From: Glandiceps talaboti
Taxonomy: Eukaryota; Hemichordata; Enteropneusta; Spengelidae
DNA: 64,000 bases
Direction of reading: 5' to 3'
Assembly (NCBI RefSeq): GCF_964340395.1
Contig: NC_135561.1
Coordinates: 23,124,486 to 23,188,485 of the forward strand
The notes beneath the pieces were generated by a model. It made no database searches and was not told the origin of the DNA. It saw only the letters and a program-made list of their open reading frames with translations. Positions 15,201 through 30,200 of this stretch are shown here, piece after piece (position 1 is the first letter of the stretch; each line of letters opens with the position of its first letter). The position numbers and the translations under genes were made by a program.

Positions 15201-18200
15201 ATAGACCTGACTTTGTTATTGGGTTAATTAACAATAGACAAGACTTTGTTATAGGGTTAGTTAACAATAGACCAGACTTTGTTATAGGGTTAGTGAACAA
15301 TAGACCAGACTTTGTTATAGGGTTATTTAAAAATAGACCAGACTTTGTTATATAGGGTTAGTTAACAATAGTCAAAATTTGTTATAGGGTTAGTTAACAA
15401 TAGAACAGACTTTGTTATAGGGTTAGTTAACAATAGAGCTTTGCTATAGGGTTAGTTAATAATAGACCAGACTTTGTTATAGGGTTAGTTAACAATAGCC
15501 CAGACTTTCTTATATGGTTAGTTAACAATAGAACAGACTTTGTTATAGGATTAGTTAACGATAGACCAGACTTTGTTATAGGGTTAGTTAACAATAGAAC
15601 AGACTTTGTTATAGGGTTAGTTAACAATAGAACAGACTTTGTTATAGGGTTAGTTAACAATAGAACAGACTTTGTTATATGGTTAGTTAACAATAGAGCT
15701 TTGTTATAGGGTTAGTTAATAATAGATAAGACTTTGTTATAGGGTTAGTTAACAATAGCCCAGACTTTGTTATATGGTTAGTTAACAATAGAACAGACTT
15801 TGTTATAGGATTAGTTAACGATAGACCAGACTTTGTTATAGGGTAAGTTAACAATAGAACAGACTTTGTTATAGGGTTAGTTAACAATAGACCAGACTTT
15901 GTTATAGGGTTAGTTAACAATAGACTAGACTTTGCTATAGGGTTAGTTAACAACAGCCCAGACTTTGTTATAGGGTTAGATAACAATAGACCAGACTTTG
16001 TTATAGGGTTAGTTAACAATAGACCAGACACTCTTATAAGGTTAGTTAACAATAGACAAAACTTTGTGATAGGGTTAATTAACAACAGCCCAGACTTTGT
16101 TATAGGGTTATTTAACAGTAGCCCAGACTTTGTTATAGGGTTAGTGAACAATAGCCCAGACTTTGTTATAGGGTTATTTAACAATAGACCAGACTTTGTT
16201 ATAGGGTTAGTTAACAATAGAGCTTTGTTATATGGTTAGTTAACAATAGACAAGACTTTGTTATAGGGTTAGTTAACAATAGACCTGACTTTGTTATAGG
16301 GTTAATTAACAATAGACAAGACTTTATTATAAGGTTAGTTAACAATAGACAATACTTTGTTATAGGGTTAGTTAACAATAGACCAGACTTTGTTATAGGG
16401 TTAGTTAACAATAGACCAGACTTTGTTATAGGGTTATTTAAAAATAGACCAGACTTTGTTATATAGGGTTAGTTAACAATAGACAAAATTTGTTATAGGG
16501 TTAGTTAACAATAGAACAGACTTTGTTATAGGGTTAGTTAACAATAGAGCTTTGCTATAGGGTTAGTTAATAATAGACCAGACTTTGTTATAGGGTTAGT
16601 TAACAATAGCCCAGTCTTTCTTATATGGTTAGTTAACAATAAAACAGACTTTGTTATAGGATTAGTTAACGATAGACCAGACTTTGTTATAGGGTTAGTT
16701 AACAATAGAACAGACTTTGTTATAGGGTTAGTTAACAATAGAACAGACTTTGTTATATGGTTAGTTAACAATAGAGCTTTGCTATAGGGTTAGTTAATAA
16801 TAGATAAGACTGTGTTATAGGGTTAGTTAACAATAGACAACACTTTGTTATAGGGTTAGTTAACAATAGAGAAAACTTTGTTATAGGGTTAGTTAACAAT
16901 AGCCCAGACTTTGTTACAGGGTTAGTTAACAATAGACCAGACTTTGTTATGAGGTTAGTTAACAATAGAACAGACTTTGTTATATGGTTAGTTAACAATA
17001 GAGCTTTGCTATAGGGTTAGTTAATAATAGATAAGACTTTGTTATATGGTTAGTTAACAATAGAACAGACTTTGTTATAGGATTAGTTAACGATAGACCA
17101 GACTTTGTTATAGGGTAAGTTAACAATAGAACAGACTTTGTTATAGGGTTAGTTAACAATAGACCAGACTTTGTTATAGGGTTAGTTAACAATAGAACAG
17201 ACTTTGTTATAGGGTTAGTTAACAATAGAGCTTTGCTATAGGTTTAGTTAATAATAGACCAGACTTTGTTATAGGGTTAGTTAACAATAGCCCAGACTTT
17301 CTTATATGGTTAGTTAACAATAGGATAGACTTTGTTATAGGATTAGTTAACGATAGACCAGACTTTGTTATAGGGTTAGTTAACAATAGAACAGACTTTG
17401 TTATAGGGTTAGTTAACAATAGAACAGACTTTGTTATAGGGTTAGTTAACAATAGAACAGACTTTGTTATATGGTTAGTTAACAATAGAGCTTTGCTATA
17501 GGGTTAGTTAATAATAGATAAGACTTTGTTATAGGGTTAGTTAACAATAGACCAGACACTCTTATAAGGTTAGTTAACAATAGACAAAACTTTGTGATAG
17601 GGTTAATTAACAACAGCCCAGACTTTGTTATCGGGTTATTTAACAGTAGCCCAGACTTTGTTATAGGGTTAGTGAACAATAGCCCAGACTTTGTTATAGG
17701 GTTATTTAACAATAGACCAGACTTTGTTATAGGGTTAGTTAACAATAGAGCTTTGTTATATGGTTAGTTAACAATAGACAAGACTTTGTTATAGGGTTAG
17801 TTAACAATAGACCTGACTTTGTTATTGGGTTAATTAACAATAGACAAGACTTTGTTATAGGGTTAGTTAACAATAGACCAGACTTTGTTATAGGGTTAGT
17901 GAACAATAGACCAGACTTTGTTATAGGGTTATTTAAAAATAGACCAGACTTTGTTATATAGGGTTAGTTAACAATAGTCAAAATTTGTTATAGGGTTAGT
18001 TAACAATAGAACAGACTTTGTTATAGGGTTAGTTAACAATAGAGCTTTGCTATAGGGTTAGTTAATAATAGACCAGACTTTGTTATAGGGTTAGTTAACA
18101 ATAGCCCAGACTTTCTTATATGGTTAGTTAACAATAGAACAGACTTTGTTATAGGATTAGTTAACGATAGACCAGACTTTGTTATAGGGTTAGTTAACAA

Positions 18201-21200
18201 TAGAACAGACTTTGTTATAGGGTTAGTTAACAATAGAACAGACTTTGTTATAGGGTTAGTTAACAATAGAACAGACTTTGTTATATGGTTAGTTAACAAT
18301 AGAGCTTTGTTATAGGGTTAGTTAATAATAGATAAGACTTTGTTATAGGGTTAGTTAACAATAGCCCAGACTTTGTTATATGGTTAGTTAACAATAGAAC
18401 AGACTTTGTTATAGGATTAGTTAACGATAGACCAGACTTTGTTATAGGGTAAGTTAACAATAGAACAGACTTTGTTATAGGGTTAGTTAACAATAGACCA
18501 GACTTTGTTATAGGGTTAGTTAACAATAGACTAGACTTTGCTATAGGGTTAGTTAACAACAGCCCAGACTTTGTTATAGGGTTAGATAACAATAGACCAG
18601 ACTTTGTTATAGGGTTAGTTAACAATAGACCAGACACTCTTATAAGGTTAGTTAACAATAGACAAAACTTTGTGATAGGGTTAATTAACAACAGCCCAGA
18701 CTTTGTTATAGGGTTATTTAACAGTAGCCCAGACTTTGTTATAGGGTTAGTGAACAATAGCCCAGACTTTGTTATAGGGTTATTTAACAATAGACCAGAC
18801 TTTGTTATAGGGTTAGTTAACAATAGAGCTTTGTTATATGGTTAGTTAACAATAGACAAGACTTTGTTATAGGGTTAGTTAACAATAGACCTGACTTTGT
18901 TATAGGGTTAATTAACAATAGACAAGACTTTATTATAAGGTTAGTTAACAATAGACAATACTTTGTTATAGGGTTAGTTAACAATAGACCAGACTTTGTT
19001 ATAGGGTTAGTTAACAATAGACCAGACTTTGTTATAGGGTTATTTAAAAATAGACCAGACTTTGTTATATAGGGTTAGTTAACAATAGACAAAATTTGTT
19101 ATAGGGTTAGTTAACAATAGAACAGACTTTGTTATAGGGTTAGTTAACAATAGAGCTTTGCTATAGGGTTAGTTAATAATAGACCAGACTTTGTTATAGG
19201 GTTAGTTAACAATAGCCCAGTCTTTCTTATATGGTTAGTTAACAATAAAACAGACTTTGTTATAGGATTAGTTAACGATAGACCAGACTTTGTTATAGGG
19301 TTAGTTAACAATAGAACAGACTTTGTTATAGGGTTAGTTAACAATAGAACAGACTTTGTTATATGGTTAGTTAACAATAGAGCTTTGCTATAGGGTTAGT
19401 TAATAATAGATAAGACTGTGTTATAGGGTTAGTTAACAATAGACAACACTTTGTTATAGGGTTAGTTAACAATAGAGAAAACTTTGTTATAGGGTTAGTT
19501 AACAATAGCCCAGACTTTGTTACAGGGTTAGTTAACAATAGACCAGACTTTGTTATGAGGTTAGTTAACAATAGAACAGACTTTGTTATATGGTTAGTTA
19601 ACAATAGAGCTTTGCTATAGGGTTAGTTAATAATAGATAAGACTTTGTTATAGGGTTAGTTAACAATAGGCCTGACTTTGTTATAGGGTTAGTTAACAAT
19701 AGAACAGACTTTGTTATAGGATTAGTTAACGATAGACCAGACTTTGTTATAGGGTTAGTTAACAATAGAACAGACTTTGTTATAGGGTTAGTTAACAATA
19801 GAACAGACTTTGCTATAGGGTTAGTTAACAATAGAGCTTTGCTATAGGGTTAGTTAATAATAGAACAGACTTTGTTATATGGTTAGTTAACAATAGACCT
19901 GACTTTGTTATATGGTTAGTTTACAATAGACAAGACTTTGTTATAGGGTTAGTGAACGATAGACGAGACTTTTGTTATAGGGTTAGTTAACAATAGACCA
20001 GACTTTGTTATAAGGTTAGTTAACAATAGACCAGACTTTGTTATATGGTTAGTTAACAATAGACCAGACTTTGTTATAGGGTTAGTTAACAATAGACCAG
20101 ACTTTGTTATAGGGTTAGTTAACAATAGACAAAACTTTGTTATAGGGTTAGTTAACAATAGACAAGACTTTGTTATAGGGTTAGTTAACAATAGCCCAGA
20201 CTTTGTTATAGGGTTAGTTAACAATAGACCAGACTTTGTTATATGGTTAGTTAACGATAGACCAGACTTTGTTATAGGTTAGTTAACAATAGACCAGACT
20301 TTGTTATAGGGTTAGTTAACAATAGACCAGGCTTTGTTATGAGGTAAGTTAACAATAGAGCTTTGTTATAGGGTTAGTTAACAATAGACCAGACTTTGTT
20401 ATAGGGTTAGTTAACAATAGACCAGACTTTGTTATAGGGTTAGTTAACGATAGACCAGACTTTGTTATAGGATTAGTTAACAATAGACCAGACTTTGTTA
20501 TAGGGTTAGTTAGCGATAGACCAGACTTTGTTATAGGGTTAGTTAACAATACACAAGACTTTGTTATAGGGTTAGTTAACAATAGACAAGACTTTGTTAT
20601 AGGGTTAGTTAACAATAGACCAGACTTTGTTATATGGTTAGTTAACAAAAGACAAAGCTTTGTTATATGGTTAGTTAACAATAGACACTATTTTGTTATA
20701 GGGTTAGTTAACAATAGACCAGACTTTGTTATAGGGTTAGTTAACAATAGACAAGACTTTGTTATAGGGTTAGTTAACAATAGACAAGACTTTGTTATAG
20801 GGTTAGTTAACAATAGACAAGAATTTGTTATAGGGCTAGTTAACAATAGACCAGACTTTGTTATATAGGGTTAGTTAACAAACAATTGACCAGACTTTGT
20901 TATAGGGTTAGTTTACAATAGACAAGACTTTGTTATAGGGTTAGTTAACAAGAGACCAGACTGTGTTATAGGGTTAGTTAACGTTAGACCTGACTTTGTT
21001 ATAGGGTTAGCTAACAATAGACAAAACTTTGTTATAGGGTTAGTTAACAATAGACCAGACTTTGTTATAGGGTTATTTAACAATAGATCAGACTTTGTTA
21101 TAGGGTTAGCTAACAATAGAGCTTTGCTATAGGGTTAGTTAACAATAGACCTGACTTTGTTATAGGGTTAGTTAACAATAGACCAGACTTTGTTATAGGG

Positions 21201-24200
21201 TTAGTTAACAATAGACCAGACTGTGTTATAGGGTTAGTTAACAATATACAACACTTTGTTATAGGGTTAGTTAACAATAGAGAAAACTTTGTTATAGGGT
21301 TAGTTAACAATAGCCCAGACTTTGTTACAGGGTTAGTTAACAATAGACTAGACTTTGTTATGAGGTTAGTTAACAATAGACAAAACTTTGTTATAGGGTT
21401 AGTTAACAATAGACAAAACTTTGTTATAGGGTTAGTTAACAATAGCCCAGTTTTTGTTATAGGGTTAGTTAACAATAGACCAGACTTTGTTATAGGGTTA
21501 GTTAACAATAGACCAGACTGTGTTATAGGGTTAGTTAACAATAGACAAGACTTTGTTATAGGGTCAGTAAACAATAGGCAAAACTTTGTTATAGGGTTAG
21601 TTAACAATAGCCCAGACTTTGTTATAGGGTTAGTTAACAATAGACCAGACTTTGTTATGAGGTTAGTTAACAATAGACAAAACTTTGTTATAGGGTTAGT
21701 TAACAATAGACAAAACTTTGTTATAGGGTTAGTTAACAATAGCCCAGACTTTGTTATAGGGGTAGTTAACAATAGACCAGACTTTGTTATAGGTTAGTTA
21801 ACAATATACCAGACTGTGTTATAGGGTTAGTTAACAATAGACCATACTTTGTTATAGGGTTAGTTAACAATATACCAGACTGTGTTATAGGGTTAGTTAA
21901 CAATAGACAAGACTTTGTTATAGGGTTAGTTAACAATAGACCAGACTGTGTTATAGGGTTAGTTAACAATAGACAAAACTTTGTTATAGGGTTAGTTAAC
22001 AATAGCCCAGACTTTGTTATAGGGTTAGTTAACAATAGACCAGACTTTGTTATGAGGTTAGTTAACAATATACCAGACTGTGTTATAGGGTTAGTTAACA
22101 ATAGACAAGACTTTGTTATAGGGTTAGTTAACAATAGCCCAGACTGTGTTATAGGGTTAGTTAACAATAGACAAAACTTTGTTATAGGGTTAGTTAACAA
22201 TAGCCCAGACTTTGTTATAGGGTTAGTTAACAATAGACCTGACTTTGTTATAGGGTTAGTTAACAATAGCCCAGACTTTGTTATATGGTTAGTTAACAAT
22301 AGACAAGACTTTGTTATAGGATTAGTTAAGAATAGACCAGGCTTAGTTATTATGTTTTGATCTATATAGGGGTAGTTGACAATAGATCAGAATTTGTTGT
22401 TACAATTTGAGTTAGTTGACAGTGGAACAACGCAGTATTGTTATTGTAGTGAGTGGGTTGCTTTGTGTTATTGTGTATTCTATCACAATGTTTTCTTCCA
22501 TAGTCCTCTTTGCAGCACTGCCAAGAGTTTCATATTTCATTACTTCAGCAGACATATGTAATTTGGGTAAAAAATGTGATTTTTAGTCAAAAAACTTAAA
22601 CTCAATAACTACAGGGAAATTGGTCTGAAATCTGGTGGGAACATTCTTAGAGGTGTTTAGATTAAGAATTGTTCACAATATGATGATTCTATTACAAATT
22701 AGAACTAAAAATATGTCTTTTGGTCAAAAGTCTTTAATTCCAAAACTACTGAGCAGATTGGGCTGAAATTTAATGGGGATGCATCTAGGGATGTTAAATG
22801 AAAAAAGAATTAAGCACATAATGATCTCATCAGTGATATGCAATTTAGGTGTAAAACATGTGAAGTTTGGTCAAAAACTTATATCTTAAAAAGTACTTGG
22901 TGAATGAGTCTGAAACATGGTGAGATGTTTCTAGAAATATTATTCTATAGGATTTCTTTTCCTCAAAAATCTTCAACTTTGCAATTGCCCAGTAGATTGA
23001 GCTTAACTTTGTTGAGAATGTGTAGATTTGTCCTCATTAGCTAACACAGTGAGAACAGTACATTATTAATTAGCTATAATGTTTACTTTACTATTTCCTC
23101 TGGTGGTAATGTGTGTATCATCGCCAGTTTGGTTTATGACTTGATTATGTAATATGTTGTGAGACAGCTGTGTCATCACCTATAAACTGAATGTAGCAGG
23201 CATTTTATTACAATAAGCCAACCAAGAAAAGTTTTATAAACTTGTTACATTGGTATGATTTAGTTCCAAATTGATTTAAAGTACAAAACCTTGTAGACAC
23301 ATCACTTGAAAGTTTGATTAGGATGTTGCTATACTTGTCTTGATTAAGTACACTTCCAACATAGGATTGCTGGATTATGGTGATGCAAATTAGTAGTAAA
23401 TTTTTTACAACTTTAAATTTTCAAAAATTATATATCTATGATATAGCCCCCTGAACATGAAGTTGTGCGACAATGCATTTTGTGCTATTTTTGTGTGTTT
23501 GAAACAGGTAAAGAACAAGTAAAGATGCATGGAGTGAGGGCTATACTGGCCGTCAGAAGTAGGTATGTAAATGTTAATATCACTGAAGAGTTACATATAC
23601 AGAGTTTTAAGGTTAAATCTCAACATCGTTTCACTTTAAAAAAACATAGACTCTAAGCATGGACAATATTTCAATGTATATGCATATCATTTCATTCCTT
23701 TGAATAATTGTATAATCCAGATTGGTGTTCAATGTTGTACTTTCACAAGTTTCTGTCATGTCGTATACACAAAAAAAGTCATAACACCAATGATTGATTA
23801 TGAGGATTATATAAGTTGTACACCTTTACGGTTACTATGGTATGATTTATTTGTATCAGGGTTTTCCAGGAAATGTTGTATGGTAAAGTAGACATGTCTA
23901 CATCACCAATTCCTGAGCCCCAAATAAGCAGCGCCCCCAACAGTCCCGTCACCAAGAAATCATTCATGAAAATTGGAAGTAGAAAATGTAACAGCCATCA
24001 TGACATTTTGAAGAGAGCATCGAGTGAGGGCGCTAAAGATGAACCCTCCAATGGTATGTTGCATGTTACAGTCTCATACAGATACATCATCTATTACACC
24101 ACCCCATGCTGACTAAAAGATGCAGATGTCAATAATATGCCTGTATATTTGATTTGATGTGACATTTAAGCAGATAAAGCTATTATGATGGAAAGTTTCT

Positions 24201-27200
24201 TATTCTTGTTTCTAGGGTTGGATACCCCTGTTCAGACTACTTCATCACTTCATAATCTAAACTCTGACAAAACAAAAACGAATATCTCTGTGTCTTTATT
24301 CAACCCAGAGAAAACAAAACTACACAAAAACCAGGTTAGTGTGATTAATACACTTGTGAAGACTAAATCTATGTATGCATGTACTGGTTAAATTAAGACC
24401 AACAACACAATGTATAAATTATATCACATTTGTACAGTTCATACACTCAATATTACTACATTATTACAATACAATACAATACAATACAATGCAATGCAAT
24501 GCAATGCAATGCAATGCAATACAATACAATACAATACAATACAATACAATACAATACATATGCTTTAGTGATGTAACAATTAGTAGTCTCAATAGAAATT
24601 TATCTTTTTAAACATGCAATATAACCTTCCTCTTGCCAAATTTTTAACAAACTTATAGATACAGTTATATTTATATATAAAAAATTGATTTGTTGTTGTT
24701 ATTATTTGTTGTTGGTGTTGTTTACCTTACTGTATCCACTGATGATACAGTTGTGTAATAATAAAGTTATTATTTATTACTCTCTTAGGGAAAAACTGTA
24801 TTGTCTGATTTAAACGTACAAAAAAACAAGAAACATTGTATAAACACAAAGCAATAATATAATAGATATACAGACTTTGACAACAAGAATAAAGTACCTA
24901 AGCAAATAAATAAATGCAAGTTTAACTATCTCTATACTTACTGCTGTGTTTCTAGTTTATTGTTTCAGAGTTTGATTGTGATGTATTTTCTGTGTTATTG
25001 GACTACCTCCATACTGGTACTTGTAGTATCAATTCACATACATTAGCTGGCTTAGTCTGTGCAGCTGAGTATTATGAAGTACCAGATTTACTCCAAGCCT
25101 GTTTGGATCTTGCCATGCACCTGGTTACCGTTAATACAGTATGTATATTATTTATACAATAAGGTCTACTTTGGATAAAAAATGATGAATGACATGTATC
25201 TGATCTATGTATTGTATCTAATCTATGTATTGTATCTAATCTATGTATTGTATCTGATCTATGTATTGTATCTGATCTATGTATTGTATCTAATCTATGT
25301 ATTGTATCTAATCTATGTATTGTATCTGATCTATGTATTGTATCTAATCTATGTATTGTATCTAATCTATGTATTGTATCTAATCTATGTATTGTATCTG
25401 ATCTATGTATTGTATCTGATCTATGTATTGTATCTGATCTATGTATTGTATCTGATCTATGTATTGTATCTGATCTATGTATTGTATCTAATCTATGTCT
25501 TGTATCTAATCTATGTATTGTATCTAATCTATGTATTGTATCTGATCTATGTATTGTATCTGATCTATGTATTGTATCTGATCTATGTATTGTATCTAAT
25601 CTATGTATTGTATCTGATCTATGTATTGTATCTGATCTATGTATTGTATCTAATCTATGTATTGTATCTACTCTATGTATTGTATCTGATCTATGTATTG
25701 TATCTAAACTATGTATTGTATCTAATCTATGTATTGTATCTAAACTATGTATTGTATCTGATCTATGTATTGTATCTGATCTATGTATTGTATCTAATCT
25801 ATGTATTGTATCTAATCTATGTATTGTATCCAATCTATGTATTGTATCTAATCTATGTATTGTATCTAATCTATGTATTGTATCTAATCTATGTATTGTA
25901 TCTGATCTATGTATTGTATCTGATCTATGTATTGTATCTGATCTATGTATTGTATCTGATCTATGTCTTGTATCTGATCTATGTCTTGTATCTAATCTAT
26001 GTATTGTATCTAATCTATGTATTGTATCTGATCTATGTATTGTATCTGATCTATGTATTGTATCTGATCTATGTATTGTATCTGATCTATGTATTGTATC
26101 TAATCTATGTATTGTATCTACTCTATGCATTGTATCTGATCTATGTATTGTATCTAAACTATGTATTGTATCTAATCTATGTATTGTATCTAAACTATGT
26201 ATTGTATCTGATCTATGTATTGTATCTGATCTATGTATTGTATCTGATCTATGTATTGTATCTAAACTATGTATTGTATCTGATCTATGTATTGTATCTG
26301 ATCTATGTATTGTATCTGATCTATGTATTGTATCTGATCTATGTATTGTATCTGATCTATGTATTGTATCTAATCTATGTATTGTATCTGATCTATGTAT
26401 TGTATCTGATCTATGTATTGTATCTGATCCATGTATTGTATCTGATCTATGTATTGTATCTGATCTATGTATTGTATCTGATCTATGTATTGTATCTGAT
26501 CTATGTATTGTATCTAATCTATGTATTGTATCTGATCTATGTATTGTATCTGATCTATGTATTCTATGTATTGTATCTGATCTATGTATTGTATCTGATC
26601 TACGTATTGTATCTGATCTATGTATAGTATCTAATCTATGTATTGTATCTGATCTATGTATTGTATCTAATCTATGTATTGTATCTGATCTATGTATTGT
26701 ATCTAATCTATGTATTGTATCTGATCTATGTATTGTATCTATTCTATGTATTGTATCTAATCTATGTATTGTATCTAATCTATGTATTGTATCTGATCTA
26801 TGTATTGTATCTGATCTATGTATTGTATCTGATCTATGTATTGTATATAATCTATGTATTGTATTTCATCTATGTATTGAATTTGATGCACAAAATGCAT
26901 CTGATCTGATCTTTGTTCCTTTTTTCATTTTGTTAACTTCTTTGGTACAAGGTGTGTCCTATATTACTGAAGTTGGAAAGGTATCTGAGTTATGAATCAG
27001 CTAGAGAGTTACTTCAGAAGATACTTGCTACACCACAACTACTGACAGAACAGTTTCTGCAGCAATCAGACTTTGTGCAACTACCTATGTCTATAATGCA
27101 GCATGTAATGAGTAGAGATATTCAGGTAAAGTACATATCATAGTAAACTATCAATTGCTGTTAGGTAAACTGTCAATTACTGCTAAGTATAAATTACTGC

Positions 27201-30200
27201 CAAGTAAACTATCATTTACTGCTAGGTAAACTATCAATTACTGCTAAATAAACTATCAATTACTGCTAAGTAAACTATCAATTACTGCTAAGTAAACTAT
27301 CAATTACTGCTAAGTAAACTATCAATTACTGCTAAGTAAACTATCAATTACTGCTAAATAAACCATCAATTACTGCTAAGTAAACTATCAATTACTGCTA
27401 AGTAAACTATCAATTACTGCTAAGTAAACTATCAATTACTGCTAAATAAACTATCAATTACTGCTAAGTAAACTATCAATTACTGCTAAGTAAACTGTCA
27501 ATTACTGCTAAGTAAACTATCAAATACTGCTAAGTAAACTATCAATTACTGCTAAGTAAACTGTCAATTACTGCTAAGTAAACTATCAATTACTGCTAAG
27601 TAAACTGTCAATTACTGCTAAATAAACTATCAATTACTGCTAAATAAACTGTCAATTACTGCTAAGTAAACTATCAATTACTGCTAAGTTAACTATCAAT
27701 TACTGCTAAGTAAACTATCAATTACTGCTAAGTAAACTATCAATTACTGATAAGTAAACTATCAATTACTGCTAAGTAAACTATCAATTACTGCTAAGTA
27801 AACTGTCAATTACTGCTAAGTAAACTGTCAATTACTGCTAAGTAAACTATCAATTACTGCTAAATAAACTATCAATTACTGCTAAGTAAACTATCAATTA
27901 CTGCTAAGTAAACTGTCAATTACTGCTAAGTAAACTATCAATTACTGCTAAATAAACTATCAATTACTGCTAAGTAAACTATCAATTACTGCTAAATAAA
28001 CTATCAATTACTGCTAAGTAAACTATCAATTACTGCTAAATAAACTGTCAATTACTGCTAAGTAAACTATCAATTACTGCTAAGTAAACTATCAATTACT
28101 GCTAAGTAAACTGTCAATTACTGCTAAGTAAACTGTCAATTACTGCTGAATAAACTGTCAATTACTGCTAAGCAAACTGTCAATTACTGCTAAGTAAACT
28201 ATCAATTACTGCTGAATAAACTGTCAATTACTGCTAAGTAAACTGTCAATTACTGCTAAGTTAACTGTCAATTACTGCTAAATAAACTGTCAATTACTGC
28301 TAAGTAAACTGTCAATTACTGCTAAGTAAACTATCAATTACTGCTAAGTAAACTATCAATTACTGCTAAGTAAACTATCAATTACTGCTAAGTAAACTGT
28401 CAATTACTGCTAAGTAAACTAGCAATTACTGCTAAGTAAACTATCAATTACTGCTAAATAAACTGTCAATTACTGCTAAGTAAACTGTCAATTACTGCTT
28501 AGTAAACTATCAATTACTGCTAAGTAAACTATCAATTACAGCTAAGTAAACTATCAATTACTGTTAAGTAAATTGTCAATTACTACTAAGTAAACTGTCA
28601 ATTACTGCTAAATAAACTATCAATTACTGCTAAGTAAACTATCAATTACTGCTAAGTAAACTATCAATTACTGCTAAGTAAACTATCAATTACTGCTAAA
28701 TAAACTATCAATTACTGCTAAGTAAACTATCAATTACTGCTAAATAAACTATCAATTACTGCTAAGTAAACTATCAATTACTGCTAAGTAAACTATCAAT
28801 TACTGCTAAATAAACTATCAATTACTGCTAAGTAAACTATCAATTACTGCTATGTAAACTATCAATTACTGCTAAGTAAACTATCAATTACTGCTAAATA
28901 AACTATCAATTATTTCTAAGTAAACTGTCAATTACTGCTATGTAAACTATCAATTACTGCTAAGTAAACTATCAATTACTGCTAAATAAACTATCAATTA
29001 CTGCTAAATAAACTATCAATTACTGCTAAGTAAACTATCAATTACTGCTAAATAAACTATCAATTACTGCTATGTAAACTGTCAATTACTGCTAAGTAAA
29101 CTATCAATTACTGCTAAGTAAACTATCAATTATTTCTAAGTAAACTGTCAATTACTGCTCAGTAAACTATCAATTACTGCTAAGTAAACTATCAATTACT
29201 GCTAAGTAAACTGTCAATTACTGCTAAGTAAACTAGCAATTACTGCTAAGTAAACTATCAATTACTGCTAAATAAACTGTCAATTACTGCTAAGTAAACT
29301 GTCAATTACTGCTAAATAAACTATCAATTACTGCTAAGTAAACTATCAATTACAGCTAAGTAAACTATCAATTACTGCTAAGTAAATTGTCAATTACTAC
29401 TAAGTAAACTGTCAATTACTGCTAAATAAACTATCAATTACTGCTAAGTAAACTATCAATTACTGCTAAGTAAACTATCAATTACTGCTAAGTGAACTAT
29501 CAATTACTGCTAAATAAACTATCAATTACTGCTAAGTAAACTATCAATTACTGCTAAATAAACTATCAATTACTGCTAAGTAAACTATCAATTACTGCTA
29601 AGTAAACTATCAATTACTGCTAAATAAACTATCAATTACTGCTAAGTAAACTATCAATTACTGCTATGTAAACTATCAATTACTGCTAAGTAAACTATCA
29701 ATTACTGCTAAATAAACTATCAATTATTTCTAAGTAAACTGTCAATTACTGCTATGTAAACTATCAATTACTGCTAAGTAAACTATCAATTACTGCTAAA
29801 TAAACTATCAATTACTGCTAAATAAACTATCAATTATTTCTAAGTAAACTGTCAATTACTGCTATGTAAACTATCAATTACTGCTAAGTAAACTATCAAT
29901 TAATAATAATAATTTATTCTCAAATTAATGATAATAATACATAGCAGTTTTTTATATACATTGTACTGTAGAGAAAAAGACTGAAAAATAGTTGGTCAAG
30001 CAACTAATCGAGTTCAGCCTCGTTACAATATTTATATTATTTTTTTTACAAAATCAGTTATTTGACGTGTTCCTATTTTAAACGCAGTTCATGAAAAACA
30101 CACTGAGTAAGAAAAATGAAAACAAAAACACAGCGAAAGAAAGAAACGCATACAAAAGTATAAATCCAATACACCAACAGAATATATACATATACATAGT

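Noticed and set aside
6730-22360. Dozens of minus-strand LLLTNPITKSG frames, possible repeat protein family
   Set aside because: The 33-bp unit preserves frame by length alone; frames start and stop with unit variants and lack splice or promoter context.
6730-22360. Telomere-like AGGGTTAG motif
   Set aside because: The motif is part of a 33-bp unit; no (TTAGGG)n run occurs, and the array lies within an intron.
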